Of a stretch of 64,000 bases of DNA, positions 47,072 to 55,291 are shown in pieces. The DNA comes from an uncultured Bacteroidota bacterium. Its GTDB lineage: Bacteria; Bacteroidota; Bacteroidia; Bacteroidales; SZUA-534. The position numbers and the translations under genes are program-made. Below the pieces are notes generated by a model. That model was given only the letters and a program-made list of their open reading frames with translations. It ran no database searches and had not been told where the DNA came from. Within the stretch, counting starts at the first letter, position 1. Each line of letters opens with the position of its first letter. Location of the stretch: contig CAMKOM010000002.1 of the NCBI GenBank assembly GCA_946414435.1, forward strand, positions 186,001 to 250,000, written 5' to 3'.

Positions 47072-48352
47072 TTAAGGTTTCAAACAGCCAATTGGCACAA
47101 CATAAACGCCGTCGGGGCGGCGGTAGGCATACTTGCCCACACCAACCAACACCATTTTGAACGAAGGTGTCTGCATTCGCGTGATGTCAATGATTCTTTC
47201 CAACGAATGAAGGTTTTTGGCACCTTCATCGATTGCCGAATCACCACCCAACTTTATCTCAATCAAACCATAAGAGCCGTTACGTCGATGTAGGACGGCG
47301 TCGCATTCAAGACCATTGGCATCGCGATAGTGATACAAAGAACCATCCATCGTTTCAGCTAAAACACGCAAATCGCGAACTGCTAATGTTTCAAAAAATA
47401 ACCCAAATGTATTTAAATCGTTCAAAAAGTCTTTCGGACCTATTCCCAACGCGGCCACTCCAATCGATGGATCAACAAAATAGCGAGTGTCCGATGTTCG
47501 AATGGCAGCCTTGCTGCGCAAATTAGGATTCCATGCTGGCATATCCTCAATAACAAATATTTTTTTCAGAGCCGCTATGTATGACGCCACCGTATCGGTA
47601 TCGGGCGCGCTGCCATCGTTAGCCTGCATGTCGGCTGCAATAACCGAATAATTGACGGCCGCACCTTGATGCCGTGCATACGAGCGCATCAAAGTTCGAG
47701 TCCTTTCGGGCGAACGTTTCACTCCATCAACGCGTGATATATCGCTTGCAACAATGGCATCGAAGTAGTCAAATGCTTGGTCAAGCGCCAAATCGCCCTT
47801 AAGAAACGTTGCTTGTGGCCAACCGCCACGGCAAACCAAAAATGCCAATTGCTCAATGTCGATTGCGCATTCGGCGAAAATCTGCTCGGGCGCATCAAAC
47901 AAACCTTTCAGGCTGATGGTTCCGTTCGATTCTCCTGATTCAAACAAAGTCATTGTTCGCATCATCAACCGCGTAATTCGGCCTGTGCCTGTATGCAATA
48001 ATTGCTCGGAAGGGACAGGCACTGCTGACCCCGTCATTATGAATTGCCCGAATGTGTTTCGCTCATCAACTTCAGAACGCACGGAATCCCATAGCTCGGG
48101 AATAGTCTGCCACTCATCAATCAAGCGTGGTGCGGCACCTTCGAGCAACAAGGCAGGATTCATTTCGGCTATTTGACGGCTTTGCCTATAAATGCCCACA
48201 TCGCCCAATTTAAGTATGCTTGCAGCCTTTTGCTCGGCAGTGGTTGTTTTTCCACACCATTTGGGACCTTCGACCAAAACCGCGCCCTTCCCTTGCAGTT
48301 TTCTGTCAAGCATAGGGTCAACAATCCGCGCTCTATAATTAATATTTCCCAT
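47072..48352 (-). CDS. AAA ATPase with C-terminal DUF4143 (second copy)
   Basis: 426 residues. Walker A GPKWCGKT (29-36), Walker B RLIDEWQ (76-82), sensor IMTGSA (105-110). A helix-turn-helix-like stretch lies near 231-262. C-terminal Asp351 and Glu365-x-Lys367 (LECDAVLH, then LIEIKLGG) match the PD-(D/E)xK pattern, with Glu321 upstream. It shares this architecture with the copy at 37863 but clearly differs in sequence, so it is a diverged paralogue and not a recent duplicate. It stands first in the glycan operon behind its own consensus promoter and a 23-bp array. Confidence 0.88.
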   Translation of the reverse strand: MGNINYRARIVDPMLDRKLQGKGAVLVEGPKWCGKTTTAEQKAASILKLGDVGIYRQSRQIAEMNPALLLEGAAPRLIDEWQTIPELWDSVRSEVDERNTFGQFIMTGSAVPVPSEQLLHTGTGRITRLMMRTMTLFESGESNGTISLKGLFDAPEQIFAECAIDIEQLAFLVCRGGWPQATFLKGDLALDQAFDYFDAIVASDISRVDGVKRSPERTRTLMRSYARHQGAAVNYSVIAADMQANDGSAPDTDTVASYIAALKKIFVIEDMPAWNPNLRSKAAIRTSDTRYFVDPSIGVAALGIGPKDFLNDLNTFGLFFETLAVRDLRVLAETMDGSLYHYRDANGLECDAVLHRRNGSYGLIEIKLGGDSAIDEGAKNLHSLERIIDITRMQTPSFKMVLVGVGKYAYRRPDGVYVVPIGCLKP

Positions 48353-48387
48353 TTTTTACCGAAATTCAAACTCTCGCCTTCTTGGTG

Positions 48388-48418
48388 CAAAGATATTGTA
48401 TTTTTATTGAAATACAAA
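48388..48418 (-). promoter_or_regulatory. Promoter of the second DUF4143 ATPase
   Basis: Minus strand: TTTG (48418-48415), exactly 19 bases, TATCTTTG (48395-48388). The predicted start is about 29 bases before the ATG at 48352. It may also drive the glycan genes downstream. The 23-bp array begins 16 bases further upstream. Confidence 0.75.
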
Positions 48419-48433
48419 TGTTTATAAAATTTA

Positions 48434-48525
48434 TTCGGGAGTTTATGGAAATTTCGTTCGGGAGTTTGTAGAAATTTCATTCGGGAGTTTGTGGAAATTT
48501 TGTTCGGGAGTTTGTGGAAAATCAG
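48434..48525. repeat. Four-unit tandem array with an exact 23-bp period upstream of the second ATPase
   Basis: Units at 48434-48456, 48457-48479, 48480-48502 and 48503-48525, each starting TTCGGGAGTTT and continuing with a GGAAATTT-like end (one unit AGAAATTT). The first 11 bases are identical in all four. They are contiguous, unlike the spaced cores at 39167. Confidence 0.9.
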
Positions 48526-48549
48526 ACCTGCTTGTTGTTGATTTTTAAT

Positions 48550-48565
48550 GTCATTTCGAAATGAC
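48550..48565. repeat. 16-bp perfect palindrome
   Basis: GTCATTTC followed by its exact reverse complement GAAATGAC, 25 bases past the 23-bp array. It has the shape of a dimer-binding operator; no gene next to it is an obvious target. Confidence 0.6.
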
Positions 48566-48590
48566 TAAAAATCTTTTAATTACAAACACA

Positions 48591-48636
48591 ATTGGAAGAT
48601 TTGGCTGAATTTCATTGGAAAGTTTGGCTGTAAATT
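48591..48636. repeat. Orphan pair of 23-bp units related to the array
   Basis: ATTGGAAGATTTGGCTG (48591) and ATTGGAAAGTTTGGCTG (48614) are the start of two 23-base units. Length and the central AGTTTG agree with the array at 48434, but the rest differs. It may be the trace of a second array whose ATPase gene has been lost. Confidence 0.6.
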
Positions 48637-48640
48637 TGGG

Positions 48641-48994
48641 TCTGAATTCCAACAATATCATCAATAATCGCCTTGTATGCCGTTTCTGGTACTCATAAAT
48701 ATCTTTCTGTCTATTTGTAAGGTTTTCTGGATGATTTTCCACTACATTTTGTTCTTTCGATAAGTAATGCGCCCACCGAAACCAACAATTGCTCCGCCCA
48801 ACTATCAGAACAACGAGGGTAGTAATTTTTTATCTCCATGGCAAATAATTCTTATATGTGAAATATACTGATTATCAATGTGCTTACTCCCAAAAAACGA
48901 CTTTGGCTGTTGGCGTATTTGACTTGAATAGTTGACTGTTTTTTATTTCGTCATTTAGCATTGTCATGTACTTAACAATGACTTAGAGCTGTAG
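48641..48994. other. Intergenic stretch, no gene seen
   Basis: AT-rich sequence between the repeats and the rbfA promoter. A 63-codon minus-strand frame (48551-48742) overlaps the repeats and has no protein character. I see no RNA or mobile-element signature. Confidence 0.5.
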
Positions 48995-49023
48995 TTTGAC
49001 GTCTAAAAATCTTTCTACCTTTG
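48995..49023 (+). promoter_or_regulatory. Promoter of rbfA
   Basis: TTTG (48995-48998), 17 bases, TACCTTTG (49016-49023). Slightly short spacing but both boxes match the consensus. The leader is about 18 bases. Confidence 0.65.
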
Positions 49024-49047
49024 CACCGAACATAAAACAGAATCATC

Positions 49048-49404
49048 ATGGAAGAGTTGACACCACGCCAGAATAAAGTTTCGCGTTTGATACAGAAAGA
49101 TTTGGCCGAGATGTTCCAAAGTTACGCACGTACTTGGTTCAAAGGTTCGATAATCACTGTGTCGGTGGTGCGCATCAGCCCCGATTTGTCGGTGGCCAAG
49201 GTTTATTTGAGCATCTTCCCCGACAACCGCCGCGACGAGATAATGAACTCAATATCGGCGCACAGCAAGGAAATTCGCTTTCAGTTGGGCAATCGCATTC
49301 ACAATCAGGTGCGCATCATCCCCGAACTGAATTTCTTCATCGACGACTCGCTCGACTATCTTGAGAACATCGAGAAACTGCTTAAAAACGACCAAGACAA
49401 ATAG
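49048..49404 (+). CDS. rbfA: 30S ribosome-binding factor A
   Basis: 118 residues. RQNKVSRLIQKDLAEMFQ, VVRISPDLSVAKVYLSIFP and IRFQLGNRIHNQVRIIPELNFFIDDSLDY are the RbfA hallmarks. It is a KH-fold factor that helps late maturation of the 30S subunit and the 16S 5' end. The next gene (LolC/E-like) begins 23 bases later and is probably co-transcribed. Confidence 0.97.
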   Translation: MEELTPRQNKVSRLIQKDLAEMFQSYARTWFKGSIITVSVVRISPDLSVAKVYLSIFPDNRRDEIMNSISAHSKEIRFQLGNRIHNQVRIIPELNFFIDDSLDYLENIEKLLKNDQDK

Positions 49405-49427
49405 TCGTAACTCTCAAACACACAGCA

Positions 49428-50669
49428 ATGAACCTGTCGGCTTTTGTGGCTCGCCGCTATCTGTTGTCAAAGAAATCGCACAACATAATCAACTTCATAT
49501 CAGCTATTTCTCTGATAGGAGTGGCGGTTTGCACTATGGCTCTCATAATTGTTCTGTCGGTGTTCAATGGGTTCGACGAACTAATCAAGTCGATGTTCAG
49601 CAATTTCGATCCCGACATCAAAATTACTCCAGCGCAGGGTAAAGTGCTTGATCCACAAGATGAAAGGTTGAGGACAGCTTGCCGGCTCAGTTGCATTGAT
49701 ATAGTGTGTGAGACTCTTGAAGAGAACATCCTGCTCGAGTACGATGGTCATATGAATCCTGGCATAATCAAGGGTGTGCCGGATAGCTACAGCCGGCTAA
49801 CAGGTGTCGATACTATGATTATTAATGGATCTTTCTCCCTTAATAACGGCAGTCGTCCGATGGCGGTGGTAGGAGCGGGGCTGGCATATTTCCTGTCGGT
49901 CAACATTAATTTCGTTAATCCGTTGCTTATCTACGTCCCCAAACGTAGCGGCCGCATATCGATGAATCCCGAACGCGCCTTTAGCAAATCTTATATCTAT
50001 CCATCGGGTATTTTTGCAATCCAACAGGAGATAGATACACGCTATATGCTTGTTCCTCTCGATTTTGTCCGCAATCTGCTCGAATATCCAACGCAGGCAA
50101 GTGCTCTCGAAATCAAACTCAAACCAGGTGTCGACCACAATCATGCGCGTAATGAGATTCAGCAGATTGTTGGGAATGAGTATGTTGTGCGCACGCAGTA
50201 CCAACAGCATGAGATGCTTTATAAGGTGATGAAATCGGAAAAATTTGCCATCTATCTGATACTCACATTTATACTTATAATCGGCAGTTTCAATATGGTC
50301 GGTTCGCTATCGATGCTTATAATCGACAAGAAGGGTGATATTAAGACATTGAGCCACATTGGATTAAGCAAACAAGGCATACGCCGTATTTTTGCGACTG
50401 AAGGTCGTTTGATTAGTATCGGTGGTGCAGTGGCAGGGGTGCTTTTGGGAGTGTTTGTTTGTTGGCTTCAACAGACGTTTGGTTTTCTGAAACTTGACTC
50501 AATGGGCTCGTTTGTCATCAGCAGTTATCCGGTGAAAATGATTTGGTCCGATTTTGTGCTTGTGCTTGTAACCGTGGTAGGTATCGGGTTATTGGCGGCG
50601 TGGTATCCCATCAGGGTGTTCACTCGACGCTATCTTTCTGATTTCCCAGACGAGGATAGCGAACAGTGA
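49428..50669 (+). CDS. LolC/LolE-like ABC transporter permease
   Basis: 413 residues. N terminus FVARRYLLSKKSHNIINFISAISLIGVAVCTMALIIVLSVFNGF (residues 5-48), a large periplasmic MacB-like domain, and three C-terminal helices (FAIYLILTFILIIGSFNMVGSLSMLIIDK is the first). This fits the FtsX family of LolCDE lipoprotein-release complexes. The ATPase LolD is not in the window. It moves lipoproteins from the inner membrane to the LolA-type carrier. Confidence 0.92.
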   Translation: MNLSAFVARRYLLSKKSHNIINFISAISLIGVAVCTMALIIVLSVFNGFDELIKSMFSNFDPDIKITPAQGKVLDPQDERLRTACRLSCIDIVCETLEENILLEYDGHMNPGIIKGVPDSYSRLTGVDTMIINGSFSLNNGSRPMAVVGAGLAYFLSVNINFVNPLLIYVPKRSGRISMNPERAFSKSYIYPSGIFAIQQEIDTRYMLVPLDFVRNLLEYPTQASALEIKLKPGVDHNHARNEIQQIVGNEYVVRTQYQQHEMLYKVMKSEKFAIYLILTFILIIGSFNMVGSLSMLIIDKKGDIKTLSHIGLSKQGIRRIFATEGRLISIGGAVAGVLLGVFVCWLQQTFGFLKLDSMGSFVISSYPVKMIWSDFVLVLVTVVGIGLLAAWYPIRVFTRRYLSDFPDEDSEQ

Positions 50670-50699
50670 TCCCTAATAAAAATAATTTCTGTGTATAAT

Positions 50700-50735
50700 A
50701 AAAATCCCGCCAGTTCTTCGCTGACGGGATTCCTT
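50700..50735 (-). terminator. Terminator of the outer-membrane barrel gene
   Basis: Minus strand: AATCCCGTCAG, loop, CTGGCGGGATT then TTTTATTAT. It lies between the converging permease and barrel genes and may act both ways. Confidence 0.85.
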
Positions 50736-50755
50736 GTGTATGATGATAACATCTG

Positions 50756-53725
50756 TTAGAACATTCCGGGACCGCCGAAACCGCCGGGGAATCCACCAGG
50801 GAATCCACCGCGTCTGTTGTTGCCTTGGTTCTTGCCAAGAGTGTTGATGTTGTAAACAACCTGAACCATTGCATAGCAGCCGAGTGTGTTGGTTTCCGAG
50901 TCGCTAACACCAGTTGAGCTGACATTACGTGAGATGAGTTTTTGTTGCTGAAGAATGTCATAAACTTTGAAGCGGACTGTCCAACTGTTGCTTTCGGTGA
51001 AGCGTTTGCTAATTTGGGCATTCCAGATGGCAGTATTGCGCTGGTTCGAGTTCTCGCCGTAACCTTGGTAGATGCGATAATCCAAATCGGTTGAAAGGTC
51101 AATCTTTGCCGGCAGGTGAAGGTTGCCATCGAAACCGATTGTATAGTTGAAGGTCTCGCCATTGTTCGACAACGATGCGTTGGCGTTGTTGCTCTTTTGA
51201 TACATTATCGAGCCGTCGATTGAGAAGTCAAATACATCGGTGCGATAGTTAGCCTGCAATGTCTCGCTCAGCATAAGTGATGATGTGATACTCTTTTTCT
51301 TGCTGCTGTGGTCGGCTTGACGATTGACAATTTCACCAGTCAAGGTTCCGTTCTCGTTATAGTTGGCCATAGAGCGCGATGTGATTGAGAATTTTTGATT
51401 CGACAGCGGTGTTGAGAATGTCAGGAAGCCGTTTGCACCCCAGTTGCCGCTCATATTCTCTAACTCGGTGATGGTATTACCGGTCTTCAGATCATAGTAA
51501 GTGACTGTTGTGGTGTTGTTTATGGTATTGTTGTATGACAGGTTGATGATGAAATTCCTGTAAGTTGTACGGTTGAAGTTGCTGAAACTCAGCGAAACGT
51601 TGTTGCGGAACGAAGGTTTCAAATTCGGATTACCATATTGCAGACGTTGCGGATTGCTCACGTTGATAACCTCTTGCAGATTCTGAACGCTCGGCGCCGA
51701 GCTACGTCCGTTGTAGCGGAACTGCAAGTTCTGGGTGTTGGTGAACCGGTATTCCAGACGCATGTTTGGAGCCCAGTTGAAAACGGTCTGGTCGTAGTTT
51801 TTGCCTTTGTTGATGCCAACCAGATTGTCAACCTTTGAACTTTGTGGCTGAAGCGATACACCAAGATTGTAGCGCAGCTTGTCATAACGGCCTTGCCATA
51901 TCAATTCTATACGATGGTTCTGATATGTGTTTTCAACCTCGCTACTCAAGTATTCAGTAAATTCGTCATTATAGTCGGTCTTAACTGTATCGTACTCAAA
52001 TACGTGCGAGAAAGAATTCGAACCTTGGTTTTGGAAGCTGTACCGTAATTGGAGATAGTTTTTCTCGAAAATCGGCTCAACGTATGCTATTTCGCCACGG
52101 ATGCTGAAACGATTGTTGTCGCCGTCGGTGTATCGCAGAATGTTAGATGTTGAATCGAACAAATGGTATCTTGCATCTGTTCCGCGGTGATTCTCCGATG
52201 GTGCGAATGAGCCGTTCAGATTGACACCCAAAGTGAGGCTGCGGCCGTCGTTGTTGAGCTTTCTGACAATTCTCAAGTTCATGCCATAGCTAACGCTGTT
52301 CGACTTTTGGTCGCCAGTGGTGTTGGTTGTGCTGACTAGGTCACGGAACACAGAGTCGCCTCTATTTAATCTTACAGAATCAACTGCGCCAAAAGATTCG
52401 GAATTGCTCTTGCTGTCGGTTTTCGAAAGATTTAACGAGATGTTTGGTCGGAATATGATGGTGGTCATGCTGTCGATACCCCAGTTGAGCCGGAACGATC
52501 CTCTAATCATATCGGTTTTTCTGATTGATGATGAAAGACCTGTCTCCAAAGTGGTTTTGCCTGCCAGGAAATTCTCACGAGTACTTTCAGTTCTAGTGTC
52601 TTTCTCTTGGTGACTGTAATTCAAGTCGCCGCCATATTTCAGAGTTTTTCTAGGCTCTTGTGCGAACGATAAGCCGAGTGTTGCTGATGTGGTTATGCCG
52701 CCGAACATGCTGGCCATATCGAAGCTGCCAAAGTCCATCATGCCCATATCCATACCGCCGCCGAAGCCGCCGCCGCCGAAGCCGCCGCCACCGCCAAAGC
52801 CGCCACCGCCACCACGGTTGCCGCCACCATTGCCGCCTGCGCCACTGCTTGCCGAACTCATAGCATCATCCATTGCACTGGCGTTGTTGGTGTTGTTAAC
52901 GTTACCAATGACTGAGAAGTTGCCTTCGTCGTTGAATTTGTTCAAATCAACGTGGCCGTCGTAGCGGAAGTCGTCCTCGCCGCCAATATCGTGGCCGCCT
53001 GCCCCCCAAATCTTGCCTACCCATCCGTCCTTGAAGCCTTTACGCACGGTGAAGTCAAGTACAAATTCCTCGTCGTCGTCGTCGATGCCGGTTAATTCGG
53101 CCTGTTCGCTTCTTTTATCGTATGTTTTTGCGTCCTTCACCATATTGGCGGGCAGGTTCTTAAGAGCCACCATCGGGTCGCTCGAATAGAATTCCTTTCC
53201 GTCCATAAGAACCTTGCTGACAGTTTTTCCGTTGACGGTAACCTTGCCGTCAGAGATTTCTGCACCTGGCAATTTTTTGACCAAATCCTCAAGTGCGGCA
53301 CCCTCAACAACATGGAACGCATCAGCGTTGAACACAACGGTATCGTCGTGGACAGTCATTGGTGTGGCCTCTGCCGTAATGCTGACCTCGGCAAGTTGTT
53401 TGCTGTCTTCCAACAAGAAAATCTTACCTACCGGATTGTCTTGGCCTTTAGTAATGTTAATATTCTTATCAACAGGAATATAGCCGATAAATGAAGCCCT
53501 TACGAGGCATTTTTCGGCTTTGATGCCCTCAATCTTGAACGAGCCGTCAACCTTGGTCACGTCGCCTTTTAGGAATGTGCTGTCGGGCAGCGAGTAGATT
53601 TGTACGTTTGCATACTGCAAGGCCTCGTTTGTGGTCTTGTCCAACAACTGACCTGAAATCGATGTGGTTTGTGCGATTGCCACATTGCTAATCAGAACCG
53701 AAAGAATCAAACTTAACTTTTTCAT
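50756..53725 (-). CDS. Outer-membrane beta-barrel protein, TonB-receptor-like, with CarboxypepD-reg domain
   Basis: 989 residues. Signal peptide (1-19), a carboxypeptidase-regulatory-like domain (about 21-105: SISGQLLDKTTNEALQYANV, ending in KIFLLEDSKQLAEVSI), a plug-like region (115-220) ending in the acidic DDDDEE, then a Gly-rich stretch (295-343, repeated GGGGG and FGGGG with Met-rich MDMGMMDFG), and a long barrel of strands. The C terminus is GGFPGGFPGGFGGPGMF, also unusual. No TonB box or SusD partner is seen. It likely forms an outer-membrane channel; the ligand is unknown. Single gene. Confidence 0.85.
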   Translation of the reverse strand: MKKLSLILSVLISNVAIAQTTSISGQLLDKTTNEALQYANVQIYSLPDSTFLKGDVTKVDGSFKIEGIKAEKCLVRASFIGYIPVDKNINITKGQDNPVGKIFLLEDSKQLAEVSITAEATPMTVHDDTVVFNADAFHVVEGAALEDLVKKLPGAEISDGKVTVNGKTVSKVLMDGKEFYSSDPMVALKNLPANMVKDAKTYDKRSEQAELTGIDDDDEEFVLDFTVRKGFKDGWVGKIWGAGGHDIGGEDDFRYDGHVDLNKFNDEGNFSVIGNVNNTNNASAMDDAMSSASSGAGGNGGGNRGGGGGFGGGGGFGGGGFGGGMDMGMMDFGSFDMASMFGGITTSATLGLSFAQEPRKTLKYGGDLNYSHQEKDTRTESTRENFLAGKTTLETGLSSSIRKTDMIRGSFRLNWGIDSMTTIIFRPNISLNLSKTDSKSNSESFGAVDSVRLNRGDSVFRDLVSTTNTTGDQKSNSVSYGMNLRIVRKLNNDGRSLTLGVNLNGSFAPSENHRGTDARYHLFDSTSNILRYTDGDNNRFSIRGEIAYVEPIFEKNYLQLRYSFQNQGSNSFSHVFEYDTVKTDYNDEFTEYLSSEVENTYQNHRIELIWQGRYDKLRYNLGVSLQPQSSKVDNLVGINKGKNYDQTVFNWAPNMRLEYRFTNTQNLQFRYNGRSSAPSVQNLQEVINVSNPQRLQYGNPNLKPSFRNNVSLSFSNFNRTTYRNFIINLSYNNTINNTTTVTYYDLKTGNTITELENMSGNWGANGFLTFSTPLSNQKFSITSRSMANYNENGTLTGEIVNRQADHSSKKKSITSSLMLSETLQANYRTDVFDFSIDGSIMYQKSNNANASLSNNGETFNYTIGFDGNLHLPAKIDLSTDLDYRIYQGYGENSNQRNTAIWNAQISKRFTESNSWTVRFKVYDILQQQKLISRNVSSTGVSDSETNTLGCYAMVQVVYNINTLGKNQGNNRRGGFPGGFPGGFGGPGMF

Positions 53726-54126
53726 ATCACTGTTTTTTTATGTGTTTTTAAATTTCAATCTCTTTTGTGTCAATTTTGACGATGCAAGTATATTTTGTTT
53801 CGTTCAAACGGCAATTTTCTTATAGATGAAGGGTTGGAAATTGCCGATTGAACTTCCCGAATTTCAATCTGAGTCTATGTTTCGCCAATTTTTACCGATA
53901 AAAACGCCATTTGGCGGCACGCGAGCTAACAAATACCGTTCCAAATCGCCTTTTTTGCCGATGAATTTAAAAACATTCCTATTGGAAATCAATAAGATAG
54001 CGTATAAAAAACGATTGTTCGCCTCAAAACACTTGTTTTGTGGGTAAAAAACGTAGAATCATCGATGATGTCTTAGATAACAAATTGATTGTCAAGATAT
54101 CTTTTTAGGATAATCTATTCGTGAAC
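53726..54126. other. Intergenic stretch, no gene seen
   Basis: AT-rich. A 73-codon plus-strand frame (53826-54047) contains basic, low-complexity residues (TPFGGTRANKYRSKS) but no domain, signal peptide or ribosome site, so it is not called. The first 75 bases hold the upstream region of the barrel gene (TATACTTG on the minus strand). Confidence 0.5.
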
Positions 54127-54151
54127 AAAAAAGGGAGCCGTCAAGCCCCCT
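54127..54151 (-). terminator. Terminator of the polysaccharide deacetylase gene
   Basis: Minus strand: AGGGGG, loop, CTCCCT and a T6 run, about 33 bases after the stop. Confidence 0.75.
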
Positions 54152-54182
54152 GATTCCTTAATCTTAATCCTAATACTAAATA

Positions 54183-55172
54183 TCAGAACGATAGCACATA
54201 AACCTCATCGGGTACCACATCAAAAATGATGCATCCGTCGGCAATGAGCGATGGAATCTCGCTGTTGTTGCGCACAATGCGGGCCGTGGTGCAGCCATCG
54301 GGCAGACGGCGTTTGACGGTTACCGGCTGGTCGAGTTTGGTCAGCTTGCTTTGTGCGGTGCAGCCAACGGTTATCTCAATATAATCCATATCTGCTCGCT
54401 CGTTGATTGTGAGTGAGTTGCGCTCAAGAATATATTTTGATATTTCGGCAAACGTGCCAACCCAATAAGTCTGCCCCGACTGCTTGACATAATTCAAATG
54501 AGCGTCAAACTCTTTCGATTCGATGGGCGAATAGCCGCCATCGCCGTCCAATGCGTGAATCAGAAACACGCACCAGCCTTTGGTGCCGATGGCCGAAGCC
54601 ACCCACTTGTTGAAGTTGTCGGCGGTTTGCATATTGCTCTCAGTGCCAACCACCCGCGATGTGATGTTGAACATATTCTCGGGAGTTGAATTGCCAACCT
54701 GTCCGCTGCAGCCGCGCGCCGAAATATAATAGCGCGCCACAATCTGGTCGTTGCCAGTCACGCAGTAGGGGTAAACCATTGTGATACATTCCTTTCCAAT
54801 CATCATTTCAATGGTGTCCTTTGATTTGGCAAGTTCATCTTTCTGCTGACTCTCTGATATTTGCCCGAAATTGGGGTGGGTGATAGTGTGCGACGCTATC
54901 TCGTGACCTTTTTGGGCGACATTCTTCCACTCGTCCCAATTCTTTACCCAACTGGTAATCAGGTTGAAAGTGCCGAGAAAGCCGTATTTGTCGAGCAGCG
55001 GAACGGCTACCGGAATCTGGTTAGGTGTACCGTCGTCGAACGAGTAGGTGATGGCCGCTTGGCTGAAATTGTGCCAAGTAGCAACTTCATAACCTTCTGG
55101 TATTTGAGCATTTGCAGAGTTTGCCATAATGAATGGTATTGCTATTATCAATGATAATCTTTTCATATTCAA
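54183..55172 (-). CDS. Secreted polysaccharide deacetylase (NodB type)
   Basis: 329 residues. Signal peptide (about 1-22, ending ANSANA), then a NodB domain: AITYSFDDGTPNQ (catalytic Asp pair), EIASHTITHPNF (metal-binding His-x3-His), and a late FLIHALDG segment. The last 80 residues form a small beta domain. It removes N- or O-acetyl groups from a carbohydrate such as peptidoglycan or a dietary polymer; the substrate cannot be read. It is a single gene with its own terminator. Confidence 0.88.
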   Translation of the reverse strand: MNMKRLSLIIAIPFIMANSANAQIPEGYEVATWHNFSQAAITYSFDDGTPNQIPVAVPLLDKYGFLGTFNLITSWVKNWDEWKNVAQKGHEIASHTITHPNFGQISESQQKDELAKSKDTIEMMIGKECITMVYPYCVTGNDQIVARYYISARGCSGQVGNSTPENMFNITSRVVGTESNMQTADNFNKWVASAIGTKGWCVFLIHALDGDGGYSPIESKEFDAHLNYVKQSGQTYWVGTFAEISKYILERNSLTINERADMDYIEITVGCTAQSKLTKLDQPVTVKRRLPDGCTTARIVRNNSEIPSLIADGCIIFDVVPDEVYVLSF

Positions 55173-55229
55173 TCAGATTTTGAATGCAATAATAAGCAAA
55201 TTTTAAAACGCAAACACAATCAAACGCCA

Positions 55230-55273
55230 TTACACATTACTCTTTAATCTTTACTCTCTAAATCATATTTTTG
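55230..55273 (+). promoter_or_regulatory. folP upstream region with the shared 17-mer
   Basis: The 17-mer TTACACATTACTCTTTA (55230-55246) occurs also upstream of ispF (24984-25000). The -7 box TATTTTTG is at 55266-55273, 19 bases before the folP ATG. No clear TTTG box is seen at the expected -33 distance. Confidence 0.45.
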
Positions 55274-55291
55274 CAAAAAACTGACTGAACT

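Noticed and set aside
36794..48352. Prophage or conjugative element in the AT-rich block
   Set aside because: No integrase, relaxase, structural phage gene, tRNA edge or att-like repeat was seen; gene content is that of a glycan locus.
48434..48525. CRISPR-like array
   Set aside because: The 23-bp units are contiguous without spacers.
48551..48742. 63-codon minus-strand ORF
   Set aside because: It spans the orphan repeat pair and palindrome; its peptide is the repeat in translation and has no protein character.
53826..54047. 73-codon plus-strand ORF
   Set aside because: No promoter, signal, domain or homologue that I know; composition is that of AT-rich intergenic DNA.
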